A DNA stretch of 64,000 nucleotides from Aphelocoma coerulescens (GCF_041296385.1 NC_091016.1:18637497-18701496); one strand, 5' to 3'. Shown: positions 25,583 to 41,500, numbered from the stretch's first letter. Numbers and translations: made by a program. The notes: generated from the letters alone by a model not told the origin.

Positions 25583-28500
25583 TTTTATGTTTTCATTTCT
25601 AGAATTCAGGCATTAAAATATGTATGTATTACAGTATCAATGTTGTATACCAATTAACTTCACAGTTAAAATGCTTGATCAACTATTTTTATACATATGC
25701 CAAAAGGTAGAAAACAAAATACCATAAGCACCTGGGATATTACAGCTTGATCTGATAACGTAATTTTTTTCCATAAAATATTACCCTGAGTTTAGTAACA
25801 GCCTGATTCTAAAAGCTTCCTGAAGTCAGTCTTTACACATTTTCCAGTGGCCTTTATATCAGACATCAAAAACATAACAATAAAATTTAAAAAATATAAC
25901 TTGCACAACATACTCAACAGCTAATCCAGTAATAAATCACAGAGAGATTATTTGATTTTTCCACATAGTGAGCAGAGAAAAATCTTAATTCTTGCTGGGA
26001 ACTAAGAGTTTAAAACATTTTTGGATGGTACCAGAAATTTGTGGAACTGTACTGTAAAATTTTAACCAAGATCAAGTCCTAAAGCATGTAGATGGCTTTT
26101 CTAACATATAAAAATATATCTATTTATCTGTGTGTATATACGTGTCTATATACACACCTACACACATGCATATATGTATGAATAGAGTATACCTGTATTT
26201 ACATAGAATGATATGAATAATTTAATTTAATGAATTAAAATAAATACAGCCTACAGATTCTGCAGGGGTTTAGTCATGTGGTTTCATTAAGAGCTGCATA
26301 TTGCATAATTAGGTACTACTTTACAGCACAAGTCCTGGCACTACCTACAGATTTACACCAGCTAGAAAGAATGTTTCCAACATGAACATGTCCTTCACCT
26401 AATTGGTGAATCTGATTTTCAGTATTTACTTTCCAAGATCCTTAATTTGGAAAATCTAAAAAAAAAAAGTTTAAAAAAGTATAAAAACATTAACACCACT
26501 AAATAGTACTTAATGTTGGAAACATTTTTGATTCCATGTAATCTCACATACTCTACTCCTTAAGGCAATATAAACAGAAAACGTTTCCTTCTGGAAATTA
26601 AATTCCTAAAGCTTTAAGTTCATGCTGGTAAATCAGCTGAAGCCATGCTTTCAACAGAACAGAACAGAACATTTATCTGCAGAAAGCAAGCTGCTTTCTC
26701 ATTAATAAGAAATATACTAAATTTCTTAGTAATAACATATTGTTTACTATGTATCCTATATAGTAGTGATTTACTAATTATTTGTATTGCTGCATCCCAT
26801 ACCACCAACAGGCTTACACTCAATGCTAAGCCTAGAAAGAAAATTAGCAGCTTGCTTAAAAAACACCTGTTCTTGCTGAATGTTTTAAAGCAAACTACTT
26901 CCACAAAATTAGTGAACATTTTTGACCACCTTCTTTTTTTAGACTAATCACACCAAAAAAAAAAAAAAATCAGCATCTTTGAACAGAATGTGAAGCGACA
27001 CAGTATTTACAGCAGCTCAGAATAAACTTTTATTAAAAATCTTACACTTTTAGAAATTGTCACTGTGCAAATTTGTTGTGAGGAAAACTGTTCACACTGC
27101 CATAGTTTCTCATTTTCTATAGCTTCACTTTTTCTATGCATAAGCACTGTGCAAAGATACTTTTAAACCAGCACTATTTTCACACTGGGGTGCTCCTACT
27201 ACTTCAACTTGATCAGCTGAGTTAAAGTTCTACAGTACTTGCATGAATAATCAAAGCCAAAGGCAATTTCTCAAACTGCATTTGATAAAGAAGTTTTCTT
27301 TCATCTTTCACTACTGCAGAAACGCAACACTCATTCATTCGAGTTTAAGATAAAATTTAGCCGAAAAAAAAAGATGAAAAGCTTGCTTTAATGCTAAGAG
27401 GTATTGCAGGTCTTCAGCCCACTTATGAAGACCACACTATGAACTGAAAAACAAAAAGGTGTTTAACAGCTTTATTAATATATGAAGTCAACATGTCCTC
27501 AGTCTCTTGATCCAAAATATTCTGCTGTACTAAATACTCTCAAAATATTTTATCCTAAAGAGTGCCGAATAAAGTTCTCATGATTTTAGGTACCTCCTGT
27601 TTATGCTTTTTTCCTCACAATTCCTCCCAATTCCTAGCATATATGTGAATAAACTTATTTTCAGATCATTTGGATACAATCTTCAAAACACTCACTCATG
27701 TAGTATATTGGAAGAGATTAGTAAATCTGGTTTAGGAATTTAGCTCAAGTCTCATCCCATGTATAGTCAAGAACTGCTCACTGTTTGCCTGCTCTCCACA
27801 CCCACATCTATGGTTTGTGAACATCTTCTGCAGACACACTCTGTCCTGCCAAGGAATGATTTCTCTTCCTTCCACCAGAGCTCTACTTCTAGTCCTTTCA
27901 TCCACTTCTACCCAGCCTACAACTGCTATGAGAAAAAAGGCGTTTCCTCTTTGAATATAAATTAAGTGTTTAGACCTAATCCAATTTTAGCAATATCTTT
28001 GTTTCTGATATACATGTAAGGAAAAGAATTGCACAACTTCATATCTTCTGATGTTGCTATGGGTTTTTAATGCTCTCAAATTTGGGGTGGGCCACAGCAA
28101 TTAAAAGGCATGAGAAACACAATGTGGAGAGCAATTCTTCCTCTTCTAGGTGACAAAATAGCTAAGGAGGCCATTTCAAAATGACGGTATAGATAGGAAG
28201 AAAGTGTTCTTAGTCAACATTTTTTCTCACTAACTAGTAAATCCTTAAGTAACCTTGAAGGAGAGGGGAAAGGAAGAGATTGGGAGAAGAGGTACTGTTC
28301 TGGAGTTTGGGTGTTCCCACCCTCCCACACTTGTACAGTGCTATTGCTTCTATGTGCATAGAGGAAACAGAACAATAAATTGCTGCAGTTTAAATACTGA
28401 GTCAGATCTCCAGCTGATATAAACCAGCTCAGTTTCATCCATTTCCCAGTCTCACAAGGTTCATGCTCAGTGATCTCCTTTAAATGTCACTAAGGTCAAG

Positions 28501-31500
28501 GTGGTTTTTGTTTGGGTTTTTTTTGCTGGGTTACATTTAACTCCTTGTATGACCACACAGTATATTTTATAATTAAATTAGGATAGTCTTAAAACTTCTC
28601 TGAAGTACTTTACACAAAGAGCAGATAATTCTCCAAAGCTTTAAGCTATGCTAGATGACAGAAATTCATTTAGCTATTTTGTCACCTAGAACTGCATAGA
28701 ATCAAACACATTTTTGCATTTTCTCCCTCCCCAACCTTTAGATTTTCCACAGAAGACTTCATAAAAACATAGACCAAGTGCAGCATCAGAAAATATCCCT
28801 ACTCATTGCTGTGAAGCAAGTTCAATGAAGAAATTTTCCCCAAAAACCCAAATTTAGCGTACTCTTCTAGATAAATTTCATGTACACTCTCTGATGACCC
28901 AAGCAGGTTAGCACAGCCACCCACATTCCCACCTCTGGCCCAGACTTCTGAACCAGGTAATTGGTCATCATAAATCCCTTTGCAAACAGCATGCTTCTTC
29001 CCCAAATTTATTACTAATGACAACAAAAATTATTACATCACAGAATGCTCTTGATGCTTCAAGCAGGGAAGGAAATGAAGTGAATTCAGTCCAGATTCTG
29101 CAAAGTCATTTTCAATCATCTTTCAACTACTGCTTTTTTTTTTAATTCTACTGCTAGTCATTCCAAGAGACACTGTATACACTGGTCTCTAAGAGAGAAA
29201 GAATTACAAGAACTGAATTTAAATAAAAAAGAACCTGAAACTTCTATTAAATCAACTTCCCACAAACTTCCATGCCTTGTATTGCTACAATACTGTATGT
29301 CCCTGCTGGTGCTGCCCCCTTCCCATCTTTTTTCAAGTCTCCATACAACTTCCCAGGAGATGCAGGTCCTGAGGGGGCTTTGGAGGTGTATTCTAACAAC
29401 CAATACTGAGGAACACTGCTGCAGCTACCCACATCTCACTCAACAGCGAGGGACCAATACCTGCACCAGGTCCAGACCTAGGACAGTGACCCAAAAGCAC
29501 AGGTTCCCAGGCAGGCTGGGTAAGCCCAGCTCCAAGGCTGTACACACCCAGTGAGCACACAGACAGACACAAGCTGTACAGGATGGATAGCCCAGAACAC
29601 GGGAGTTAAGGACTTCAACAATATCAGTACTTTGGGGGTGCTCACCTCAGCATTTCCTGACCCTTCTTCCTCATCCTGGTTGGTTTTCCAGCCATCCTCC
29701 CCTCCTGCCAGTCAGGCATGCCTCCGTCTGGAAATACCAATAGCTTTCCTCGTGTCTGCCACAGTAATCCGCTTTCACAGAGCCTGCCAGGTCAGGATGA
29801 CACCATGCACACTCTCCACTGGGACAGGAGAGATATTCTTGAAACATTTTATCCTTCCTTTGCCCTTTTCTCTCAGGGATACATTTATTTCCCATATTTA
29901 CAAATTAACCAAGGCCTAACATGAACTGCATGTGCAAGCAAGAAAGCAAATGCATCGATGAAATCTACCTTTCCCTAGTTTTACTTAGCACGCTAATAAA
30001 CTCATTTGAAATACTTTCAAATGAAACGGGGGATGGGGGAAAATAATCTGCACTGTATCTGAAGACCCACCTTCCTATTACTTCCAAAATAATTTTTTTA
30101 AAGAAACTGACACCCAACAATGTTATTTCTGTGCCTAAAAGTCACAGAAGAGCAGGTCCCAACCAAAAACTTAATGAGGAACTCATATATTGCCATATCA
30201 TGGAAGTAAGGGCTTGAAAACAAGGTATAAACTACTCTTGATCAAGAATGAGAGTGCAGACTTGTTTAAATCAAGTTAAACATGGTGTGCTCAGGATGAT
30301 TTCACTCTCTTGACACATCCTTATTTCATACAAGCCATGAGGGCTTGTGCAGCTGAACCAGCTCACTGCTCCAGCTCATGGAACATCAAAAGCAAGAATG
30401 ACTTCATGCACCTTTTACCTTTTAAAGCCTCCAAATGTAGCATACACATGCTAAAATTTCTTTTTCCTTCATATGTGTTTGCATTTGACACAACATTCAT
30501 TGTTTGAAGTGACCTAGGCTGCCAAATTTTCACCCACAAATTCTCATCAGCAATACTACTTACTCTTAATTTTATTTTTCAAAAGATGCCCCAGAGCTCA
30601 AAAAGAAGTTAGCAATTTTTTTATACACTGAAAAGAGCATCACCTTTTTAAAGTCAAAGTCCAATGCAGTCCTAAATCAAAGACAATATTTTGAAAATAC
30701 AAAGCTATTACCAAAAGCAATCAGAGAACAAAACTGGTTTCAGCCACAGGATTTCCTGTGGTTGTATCGTTACTCTTCAGTCACATCATCAATTTAATGT
30801 GACTTCCTATGACAAAGAAGGAGGAAACCAAGAGGAACTTACTCATCTGTCAACCAGTACTAAAAAAGTTCAGCAAGTCTCGGTGATATCATAGGCCACA
30901 AATAATCCACGAGTTTCTACAAAGAACGCTTAGGTTTAGTGAAAGCGGAAAACCGCAGAGATTAGAAGAACAATTGCAGATGAGCAATGACTATGTGTTA
31001 ACACAGCAGCTGGGCTTTATTTCTGCCAGAAGTGACTTTTGCAGGCCATGAGGTGTAACATCAGGTGCCTTTCAGTTTACGTGACTTGATGAATACACTT
31101 AGAATAAACAGAAATGACATAATCCATACACTTGCAACCTGAAGATCTGAGTTGATCTATACAAATGGTAAAGTAATACTAGCTGGTATCAAATTTGCAG
31201 CATTCATATATTAGCCATAAAAAAATGCCCTTTGTGGGTTCACTGAATAATTATGAAAAATGAGATTTCAAACTAAAGACAAATCAAGACTGATACACTG
31301 CAGATATCTCTGTCCTGTTCTCAATTACAACATAAGGTATAATGCAAAAATACAAGAGGCAGGAGGGAGAAGAAGAGAAAACAGAATATGGAAATATTTT
31401 CCAGTAATCCCATGTATTAGCATACAATTTACACAGGGCTTCAAATAGGTATCTGAAAAGACCAAGCTCAAGACATTTTGAGTAGCTAAAACACAAGAGT

Positions 31501-32460
31501 AGCATTTACTCACTGGGATACAAAAACTGTTGTGTTACTAAAACCTAATTTTAACCTAATTTAACTAAAACCTAATTTAAAAATCAATAAACAAGCCTCT
31601 AGCAGAAATGTCCTTGGACTGACTCCTTCCACCTCTCCACAACACACACACTACTAGCCACTCAAACATCACCGCTGTAATTTTTGCAACAATATTCCTA
31701 CTATTGAACTCAGACTATTTACTACCTTTCAGAAACAAGACCTTTGAAATAAACAACAAATAAGCAACTTTGCTCACAGTAAATGAAGAGTTAAAAATAG
31801 TTCTGCCTCTGCAACTCACCCAGTAAATCAGCCTAAACAGTCCCATTCAATTTCACAGCTCATTACCTGGAATAGACACTTAAAGCCCAGTACCAGATGC
31901 ATTCCGTACAAGACAACACTTCCAACTGCACTTAAAAATCCCCGCTCAATTTCAGCATGACATATGCGGTGCCTATGTACTTCCATCTTTTTTTTCTTAG
32001 TATGGAAACCACCTTTAGATTTGTTTACATTTTGTTGCATTAGTTATCACCCAGAGAAAACCCATTAATACAGATATGTGTGGTTTTCAAATGACAGGTA
32101 AAGGGTTAAGCAAAGATAACATCATTTCTGGTCAGGGATTTATTTATGCTAACTATGTAAAGACAATACACCTAATTCGAGCATTGCCTTCAACAACATT
32201 CTTTTGAAAGAACATGAAACATCACAATGTATTTGTGTAAAATACACAATGTATTTTATCTGAACTAGATGGCCTAAGACTAGACGACATTGATCTGGTA
32301 TGAGGTTACAGTACTCTGCTTCACTAACATTCCTTAACAGGCTCCAAAAGAAGCCCTTATCCAGCTTCCCTTTGGCAATAACCTTAATTAGGTTAGGATA
32401 CAACAAGGAACTTCAGAAAACAAAAGGCAGACAAAAACCGCTGAAAATCCCTCACTGGCA
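25583..32460. other. Intronic DNA, no gene seen
   Basis: AT-rich sequence with a TA/TG microsatellite around 26,107-26,180, A-runs near 26,460 and 26,954, and a somewhat more GC-rich patch at about 29,280-29,800 holding overlapping frames up to 122 codons on both strands, none with a known motif. A small imperfect tandem of AACCTAATTT units is at about 31,538-31,578. Confidence 0.45.
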
Positions 32461-32464
32461 AGAA

Positions 32465-32516
32465 AATGTGCTGGATGACCTAATCCTAATAGACTTTTGC
32501 CATTTCTAATTTCTAA
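32465..32516 (+). mobile_element. Old CR1-like 3' end remnant
   Basis: GGATGACCTAATCCTAATAG followed by ACTTTTGCCATTTCTAATTTCTA resembles the 3' end of older CR1 subfamilies, which read roughly GATGATCTAATAGGTCTTTTCCA and then TTCTA-type units. Divergence is high and the match is from memory. Any 5' extension into 32,260-32,460 is not clear. Confidence 0.5.
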
Positions 32517-35500
32517 AGTTCAAGGAAAATGAAAAGGATGGGAAAAATCCCCGTAACACCCAGAATTAAATATAATTTACCTACTGGTAAAGATTCTGTT
32601 GTATCGTTTAAGTAAAGAATGCATGCAAGACTTCACGTCCTCTGCTGGAGTATTCTGTAACTATCCTGCGAAACCCAAGTAAGTCCTTGAGAGCAGCCCA
32701 TGTACATATCTAAACTATTGTGTTCTCTTATCAACTCAGGTCTCAGCAGGATGTCATCTAGCTACCATGAAAAATCAGTTTTGTACACTGAATTCTGCTA
32801 ATGGGAATACGGATTTCAGTTTGGATAAGACTGTGTGTATGTAGAGAAAGACATGCCAGTACCCTGAAACAACTTCCCTCCCTGCTCGCCTCCAAACTCT
32901 CTTCTTCCTGAATTCTCTACTAGAGCTGTTTCCCTATTTCAATCAAACCTCAAATTTACTGCTGTTTACCTTGTCCTTTTGGATCATTAAAAAGAGAAAG
33001 CATTTAGAATTTCTTTATTTTTAATATACTTTCTGGATAATAGCTATAAACTTTGTCATGACCCCAACTGCAGAGCTTATCTTAGCCCAAATTCAAAGAG
33101 CAGTAGGAGCTTTGACCCAGATTCAGGAAAGTATGTGGTTAAGTACATCCTTGGACTCAGGAAAGCGCTTCATGATGTGAATAAAGGCAGCCACAGACTG
33201 ATGCTCATTTACACCTTTCCTGAACCAATTTCTTTTAATTTATAACTTGGGACCTTTTTTCCCCTCTTCCCTCTGACCACAAATCAAACCAACGCAGAAG
33301 AAAATAATCTCTTCATTTTCCATGTTAACAGGATACAAGACTATCTGAAGATGGCTCTGTGCCAGAAACTACACTTGACAGCTGTTTCAGACCACGGCAT
33401 AGCTCTCACATTTTCGATGCCTGGTGCTGACAGGGATTACTTAAAAACAACTGTACCAGAAGAAATTGTTCTGCAGGCTATTCCTCAGCAGGGTTTTCAG
33501 GAACACAGTAGCTGTCAGAGCAAGTGCTAATTTCTATTTCAAAACAGTGATTCCAGTAAATACAGAAAACTCTTTTTTATCATTAATAATTTCAGAATAC
33601 TTCTTTATCTCTTAAGACCAGTGGTGGAAAGGTAAGTTTGGTTTTCTGAGCATATAAATTTTGCATCCACCATAAAGTGAACATCAGTTACTAGCATACA
33701 AGTCTAGAAGCTTTTCATATCCATTTTCAGCACTTCCTCATTTAAAATAGATAAAGTTTAAAAGTCAATTATTGAGCAGAAGGAGGGAAGGAGGATTTTG
33801 CGCTTGTTGTTGTTTTATAGTCTATGTACTTTGCTCCCAGTAAAAAAAGACTAACTTCTACCACAGCCACTGCAAGCTAATTTTGACTAATTTGTGGGCA
33901 AACCAGTAATGGAGTTCACATGCCAAAAATCGTCCCTGAAGGGATTTAAATACAGCTGACATACTTCACAGAAAAACAGGAAATGGTCTGGTAGTTACTT
34001 AACACCTATCAGAGCTATTCTTAGGTCTCAAATTGGTCACATGAAAAACTCCCTCATAGGCCTGAAAAATAGAAAGCTAATGAAAAATCCAAACATACCA
34101 TGCTAAATTTTAAGTTATTTCTGTACCATAAATACCAGATTAGAAAATCTCTTTATGTCTGGGTAACAGTCAAGAAAAAAGTCTGACAAACATGGAAACG
34201 GTCCTAAAGGTAGTACGGTTGGCTTAGTATTTCCTCTGCTGTTGCTGTTTACCAACATGACACCCATAAAGGGACACAGAGGATGGAAACGGCTCTGTAC
34301 TTAATCACTGCTCACATTCACAACAATCAGGTGCTGCTCAGGCTAGACAAAAGACAGCATATGAAGACTACCAGTTGTATTGCTTGACATAAATCCAGGG
34401 CATAGCAGAGGAGCCCTCCAGACGCCGGCTCTGCCAGCAGCAGGGACCAGACAGGTAGGTGCATTTCAGAGTGTAACTGGATATATCAAACTGATCCAAG
34501 CATCAGCAGCTGGGGAAGCGTCATCCCCAGGACCTCCCTGTACCTGCAGGAACGGAGGTGACAGTGACAGATTGTTTGAATGTGCAGGAGGAGAAGGGAC
34601 AGCGTTTGGTGACCACCAGCGCTGGGTAAATCCCCCCTGCAGAATGGCTGTTTACCCCCTCCAAGAAAAGGACACCAAAGGGGACACAAGGACACCACAG
34701 CCTGGACTCAACACCAAACCTTTGTACTGTACAGGTTTCAGCTCAGTGTGCCAAAGCGAAGCCCATTCATAGCCCTAAAAATTAACTTTCAAACTCTCAC
34801 CATGTCAGGATGAAAGGAACAATGATAAACTTTAATCTTGATATGTAACGACCTAAGACCTAAAGATTCAAAGTTGATTCCACAACACGTAAGTAATTTT
34901 CACCTAGAACTGGAAGGCATCATAAGGACAGAGGAAAAAAAAAAATCTTTCATTTGTTTGAACTAGTAAGATAAATTTTTGTTACAATTCTACATCCAAT
35001 TACAATTCTACAGTTTTGCTGCACTCTAGGAGAGAAAACAGGGCTGTGGGGGGAATGCAGATAATTTAACACCAGGTAATTTCAGTGCTAGTCATCCTGA
35101 CCTACACTCTTCTACTCGCCTAATTATAAATTTACGAAGGGATCATTAATCCAATGTAACAAAATCAACTTCTACCCGCATTCTTGGCCAGTCCTTAGTA
35201 TTTTCACCTGTTAAGGAGCATTGGGTGCCTGTGTGGAGATGGCAGGAGAGGGGGCACTGCCCAGCCCCTCAGCCACAATGGTGGTGGGACCTGAGGCACA
35301 CTTCTGTGTGCATGGGAATGGCAAAGCACAAAGATAGAGAGAGCTGAGGAAAAAAAAAAAAAAGGGAGAGAAACAACCCTTCCAGCACCTGGGTCAGGGA
35401 AGGAGGCAGGGAGGAGGTGCTGGGATTGCCCTGCAGCCATAGGGAGACCACCACCATGGGGCCTTTCTAATAAATAGAATAAATAGAAGAGAATTGAAAT

Positions 35501-38500
35501 AAAGGCTTTGCCATTCTGCAATGTAAAAATATGCATCCATCACAATACGCAAATGGGATCTGTGAAAGAAAGCCCAGCCATTTGGTATCTTTATTGACCA
35601 TACATTAGCATTAGCTTTGATTTAGCAAATAAGGTCAGTGAGCAAGCACTTCAGTTTCCTTTACATCAAGCTCATCAAGCATCACACCACCACCAAAAAA
35701 ACCCACTCTTTTCTCTCTTTGGAAACAGCTTTTCATTCAATATTAGCTATTGATGCTGTGGGCCAGGCTTCCAAAACCAAAGACATTCATTAAAATGAAC
35801 CCAAGTAAATGAAACCTCAAACATTTAATTACTTCCTATCTGGACCCCCACCACCAAATTCCACTTAGCTGCAATCTGTTTATGGAAAGCTGTGCCTCCA
35901 GCATCCCATTCACAATGCAAGAATAACTCCAGAAACCAAATTAAGCATGGCCATGCCCTCCTGAAAAGGAAACTGCTCAGGAACATGGAGCATTCAGAGT
36001 TACATTTCACCACTACAGAATGGCTTTTCTGAACTAAAAACAGTATTTATGGTTTTTATCATTCCAACATCATTCCTCCAGTTTTTTATCCACAATTCAA
36101 TTTCCAAAACTAAAATATGTTCATAAATGATCCAGATTTTAATTCACAAAAATTCTTCAGACTTTTTGATTGCAATTCTTCGGAAATAATGAAACAAGAA
36201 AACATGTAAGAAATACATTTAAGACAGACTGTCAGCTGGGTTATCTGTATTTTAAAAGTGTGAAAATCCCCTTTTACCTGAATGAACAGCAGATCAGCAG
36301 CAGTTACTGTATAAAGTCTTACTTAATAACATTTATTTTTCACATTTAAGCACTTTATTTAATATTGGACCATGCTTTGTTCTCACACAACTATCCATCT
36401 ATCTGTACATGCCCAAAAGATTTCTAAATAAAAACTATTAAAAAACCAATTTGTTCAACTGTTTCATTAGAAAGCGGCTACACATAACAGAAAAGCCATT
36501 TGTCTTTTGTTAGAGCAGCTAGAAAACATCAATTTATCTTAGAAACAATTTTAAAATGTTCAATTTAGTTAACAAACTTTGCATGATACCACAGTCATAT
36601 CTGAGCATGCAGAGTGACTTGTAAATATTATTAATTAGGCAACGACTCAGTACTTGTTAAATCCAGAAGTCCGATATAAGTGTAGTGAAGTAACTGCCTT
36701 TTGCATGCAGACAAGAGCTGGAATAAATTGCATCAAAAAAACCCCACACACCACCTCTTCTCTACCACATGGCAACTGACATTTCCATTATTTTTCAAAA
36801 ACTTCGTATCTTTAGAGTTTGAAATAATCAAATTTCATAGGTGCTCCTTAAAACAATATTTTGATTATAAAATATCAACATGGACATGATTACTGCATCA
36901 CACTGTTACAACTGCACGAGATCAGTGAAGATAGGGCAAATTGCAGCCTTTCTTCTTCTGGGCTTACTTCAGAAGTCAGAAAGTAGATGAATACCTCAGG
37001 CAGCTCTTTGATAACAGCAAAATATGATCAGGAAGATTTTGCTTTGTTCTTAAGAACAGAAATTTTCAACTTGAAGGATTCTTTTCACTACAAGCTTTAC
37101 TGTTTCCCCACAAACAAAAATCAGTTAAGAAGTTCACAAGAGTTACAAATATTGACTTCATCTGAACACATCAAATCTTGACACAGACCATCCTCTAAAA
37201 GACATGCCAAGACATTTGAACCGTTTCAGATTCCCTTTTGATTCTGTCCCTGTTCCATTTCACATATATTCACCAGAAATGGGCTCACAGCCAGAAAAAA
37301 ACCCAAACCCCTTAACCAAAATATAAGTAGTCTAAATACCTTCACTCAGGGTGGTAAGCATGGGTACATTTGTAGGTCAGATCTTTCTCAGAGAACTAAG
37401 GAGGCAGCAAAATGCACAACATTTCTTATAAACCTTTGATTAAAAGGTGAGTTTTGTGAAGGCTAAAATAAATTCAACAGCTCTGGTGCACAATTCAGGC
37501 TTAGTCCTTCCATATGCATCTTGTTTAGTTCCCCCATGGACACAGGGTACAGAAGCCATGCATGACCTGGCCTCTCTCACTGTTTCTCTGAGCATCACTC
37601 ACTGGTAATTCCACAAACTCACTGATTCTAAAGATCCTTTGTGCCTCCAAGGCTATCAGCAGAGAAAGGTAAGACAGAGATCCATATTAAATTCTTCGTT
37701 TATGGCTTTCAATACTACACATTATATTTAATAAATTCTCCAAAACCCATCACATACCACAGTTCTGAGACTAAGGAAGTCTCCGAGCTCCTGAGAAGCG
37801 TGTATCTACTGCTACTCACATTTTGCAGCTAAAGAACAGAGATAGCAACTATCAGGAGGATGATGAAAATCAAACATGGGGACTGAAACTGCCACAAAAC
37901 ACTGCAGAAATAAAATATAAGGCTGTGCCAATTCCTTTCCCTTTTAGGTAACCTTGATATGGCAAGCCTGTCCCCTGAAAGTTTGCTCTTTCAAAGACCA
38001 TCATTCAGAAAGTTCTGTAGACATTTTCCCCACACCCTGCAAATCCACTGTCAGACTGAATGGAAGCACTGCTTTTCCAGTTTCCAGACTACTTCTAAGA
38101 AAGTAGTCAGAAAATATGATCAGAAAAATCATACTCATTTGCCCCTAAAGTCTTGAGTTTCCCTACCTAGCTCTCTACATGATTTGCATCATTCTACACA
38201 AATTAGCCAGGTTCAGTCACCTTTCTTCTACCTATATAATTGCATCATTAGCACCTGTATCTCCCCAGGTACAGCACTACCTCCACACTGAATACAGACA
38301 GACTGCTAGGAACTTCATGGATGGAGTACTCAATACTGGAATTAAGGCTTTATCTTTTTAAAGTGTGCTTAAAAGAAGGTTTTTACCCAAAGAGTTCTCA
38401 AACCTAGTGCAAGGTGTGAGGTGTACAAGCTTCCAAGCTTAGGGTCTGAAAAGGACAAGTGATGAATCACCAGGGGCAAGGAAAACTTCAAATAAAACAA

Positions 38501-41500
38501 TGCTGGTGAAGAGTAACATGGGAACACTGTTTAAAGCCTAACCTGTATCCTGTTTGTTTCCTTTCTCCGAAGAGCATGGAGGTAGGGATTAAGGATTTGG
38601 ACATTACTGAAGGTATTGGCTCTGCTCCCTCTATTGAAGGCTGTCTTTCTCTATTCTGCACTCTGTGAATCTGAGCAAGTGTACCAGGGCTAGAAGTGCA
38701 TCCACCAAGACAGAGAAAAAGGGCTCAAAATGCCTACACCTCTGTCAAAAGGAAAGATTTTCCTATACCACATATGAATCACCATGACAGTGGTGCATCT
38801 TTAAATGTATGATGAACTGAAAAGCAGCTTGCTTTGTTTTTGTTCTGTAGCAATGAGATTTTAAAAGAGGAAAGAATAAAAAGCAAAACTTTGGATTTTG
38901 GAAAGACAGTTGGTGTTATGCTGCTTCTTAATTTAATGTTTGGAAAGTATGTTCCTACTACAAAGCCGACCACAGGACAAAGAAAACATAGTGCTCTTTT
39001 CCCAAAAATGGTGAAGCAGAAGCAATACAGAATGTCCTTTATCTCAGAGCCTGGATGCTGTGGTCTAGCCACAAGTGACTGGAGCTGGAACTGAAACACT
39101 GGCTTCCTTCCCTACTGGCTGAGGTACATTTGAACATTGAAACATGGTGCAGCTGCAGCTTCCCTGCAATCACCCCTACATCAAATGAACAAGAAAAAAA
39201 ATGACTTTGAACTATGGCTTTAGAGTCACCTTTGGGTGTTCAAAGCTACAACAGCATCAACCACAAACCCTAGATGAGGCAAACTGACAGGTGCACCATG
39301 CTAAAGCTGAACTGTGTTCCCCTAAAGGCTGAGAAAGTACATGCCAGAAAGCCTCTAATTCAGGCAGACAGGATCCCTCTCTGGATGCCTTTAAATACAT
39401 TTACACACTCTCACTGAATCTACAGGAATCCTGAACATGTGCTCTAAAGTGTTCTTACTTCTTTAACACACAGACAATCTTATTTTAAGCACAGCACGCC
39501 CCCTCCTTAGCTTTCTACAAACCATAGTGACACTGAGACTAAGCCAAATGCAACTTGTCACCACTTCTTTTATATAGATTTTTCCCTTTCCACATCTACC
39601 AGTAGCTCCATCACACCTCATTTTAATTCAGAAAAATTCTACTCAGCTCTTCCAAAACTGTATCAGCTATGTTCAGATCAACTACAGCTGCAGCAATAAA
39701 TGAAGTAAATATACATGCCTTGTAATGTGCAATTAACAGAGTATTCTGCTAAAAACAGAACCAAAAGACAATTCACCGGAATGAAAATGGCACTGGACAA
39801 ATATGTGTCAAAGCAAAAGAAACCCAAACCAACAAGAATGGGCTAAGACATCAATGCTGAAGGAGATTAAAGTTTGGGCTGGTGACAAACTGGAGGGCAC
39901 AGACAGACAAATGATGACAGTCTGCAACCCTTCCAATACTCAGATAAGATATATTCAGGTGGTTCCTGGAAACAGTCCATCTTATTTATTGGGCAACAAG
40001 ACTTGTGACTTCTCACAAAAACTGTTAAATGTACTCTATGGCAAGATCCTAAATACACTGCCTTTCAAAATAACCCTTGAAGAGCAGTGATCTTATGGCC
40101 TTTACGAGAACAGGAATTGGCACATGATAAATTAAGGGAAAAAGTAAGTCATCCAATATTAGCTGGTAATTTTAGAAATCCATATATGAACTTTATAGAG
40201 CACATAGCATCATACAGAGCTTTAGAGTTTAAAACAGAGCTCTAACTGATTTCAGTGACAGCTGAGAGTTCTCAGTATCTCTTTATATCAAACCACAGGA
40301 AGTCAACTAACTGATCCATATGGTGATGAATGCACAATACTGGCTACAAACAAAATATGTGGTTAATATCCAGCATTACATGAAAAATAAAAAAAATCCC
40401 TCTGTAGCAGCCAGGAAGAGAATAAAATTCTCCATAGCATCATTCAATTCCCTTGTAAAAAAACCCAAACATTTTCCTTTCCAGCAAACCACAAATTCAT
40501 CCACTGCGTAACTGCTTACTTTGACAGCTTAGTCCCCAACAAAATATGAGTGAATTTCCAGAACCCTACTGTCCTATGGGATATGCAAAACAGGTGACTG
40601 GGGGGAACAGGCAGGGAAAACATCACCATCACACAGCTACACATGAAGATAGGATGCACACATACAGTTAATTCTATCCGTTTGTGTTTATACCATTTTA
40701 ATTATTTCTTTCAGCATTCCTATCATACATACATACCAGCAACAAAAAGTATTTTCAGAAATTTTTACTGTATTCTGAAGTCATTTAGTAATCACTTAAA
40801 TGAAGTCAAAACTTTCACACAAAACCCACTGATGTGACATTCAGGATGCATCTGCACAAAAAATACCCTGAAATTGATCCAAACCCAAATTTGCACCCAT
40901 CCTGTGCAGTGGATGCTCCCAGGCCTGACACCTGGCAGAGCCCCTGAAAGGAGAAATGAACACCTCTCCCACTCTTTGCTGCAGCATGCCTAAAACTCAC
41001 CAGGGATCTGCAGAGACTGGCTGCCTGCAGCTCCTTCTTCCTCACCTCAATTCTGATGCTTCATGTCCTACTTAAGCGCCCCCAAGTAGAGAGAAGTATA
41101 GAAAGGAACCCCATTAATCTGAAAAGCAATGCCCAGAAAGACTCCCCATTGCAATCTGGAATGCATCACACCTTCCCATTTGAGAAAAAAGTACAACATG
41201 GGCTATTTTGGCTAAAGCTATAAATGATACTCACATATCTTCTTTTTAGGACTAGGAGGAATTCTCTGAAGTTTAAAGCAAACTCATAATTAGCTCCAGG
41301 ATTACACAGCCAAATTACTTTATAGATACACAAAGAACATAACGTAAATTTCCTCGTAACACCAACACTGCCCTTCTTTGCTCAGTTCTTACACCATTAG
41401 AATCTGGTACTGCATTTCTGGGAAAGAGATAAATAAAAATCTCCTGTCCACTCAAGAAGGTACAGTTACACAGTACATCATCTTCACTTCTTACGTCAGT

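Noticed and set aside
34380..34772. 130-codon plus frame
   Set aside because: Composition shifts along its length, no known motif, no flanking splice or promoter signals. Considered chance or repeat-derived.
35210..35460. GC-richer patch with a purine-rich centre, possibly an LTR in minus orientation
   Set aside because: No terminal TG/CA ends, target-site duplication or known LTR motif could be confirmed by eye.
39803..40090. 95-codon plus frame with fairly protein-like composition
   Set aside because: No family recognised, no splice sites or A-run supporting a gene or retrocopy. Weaker case than 13,377-13,781.
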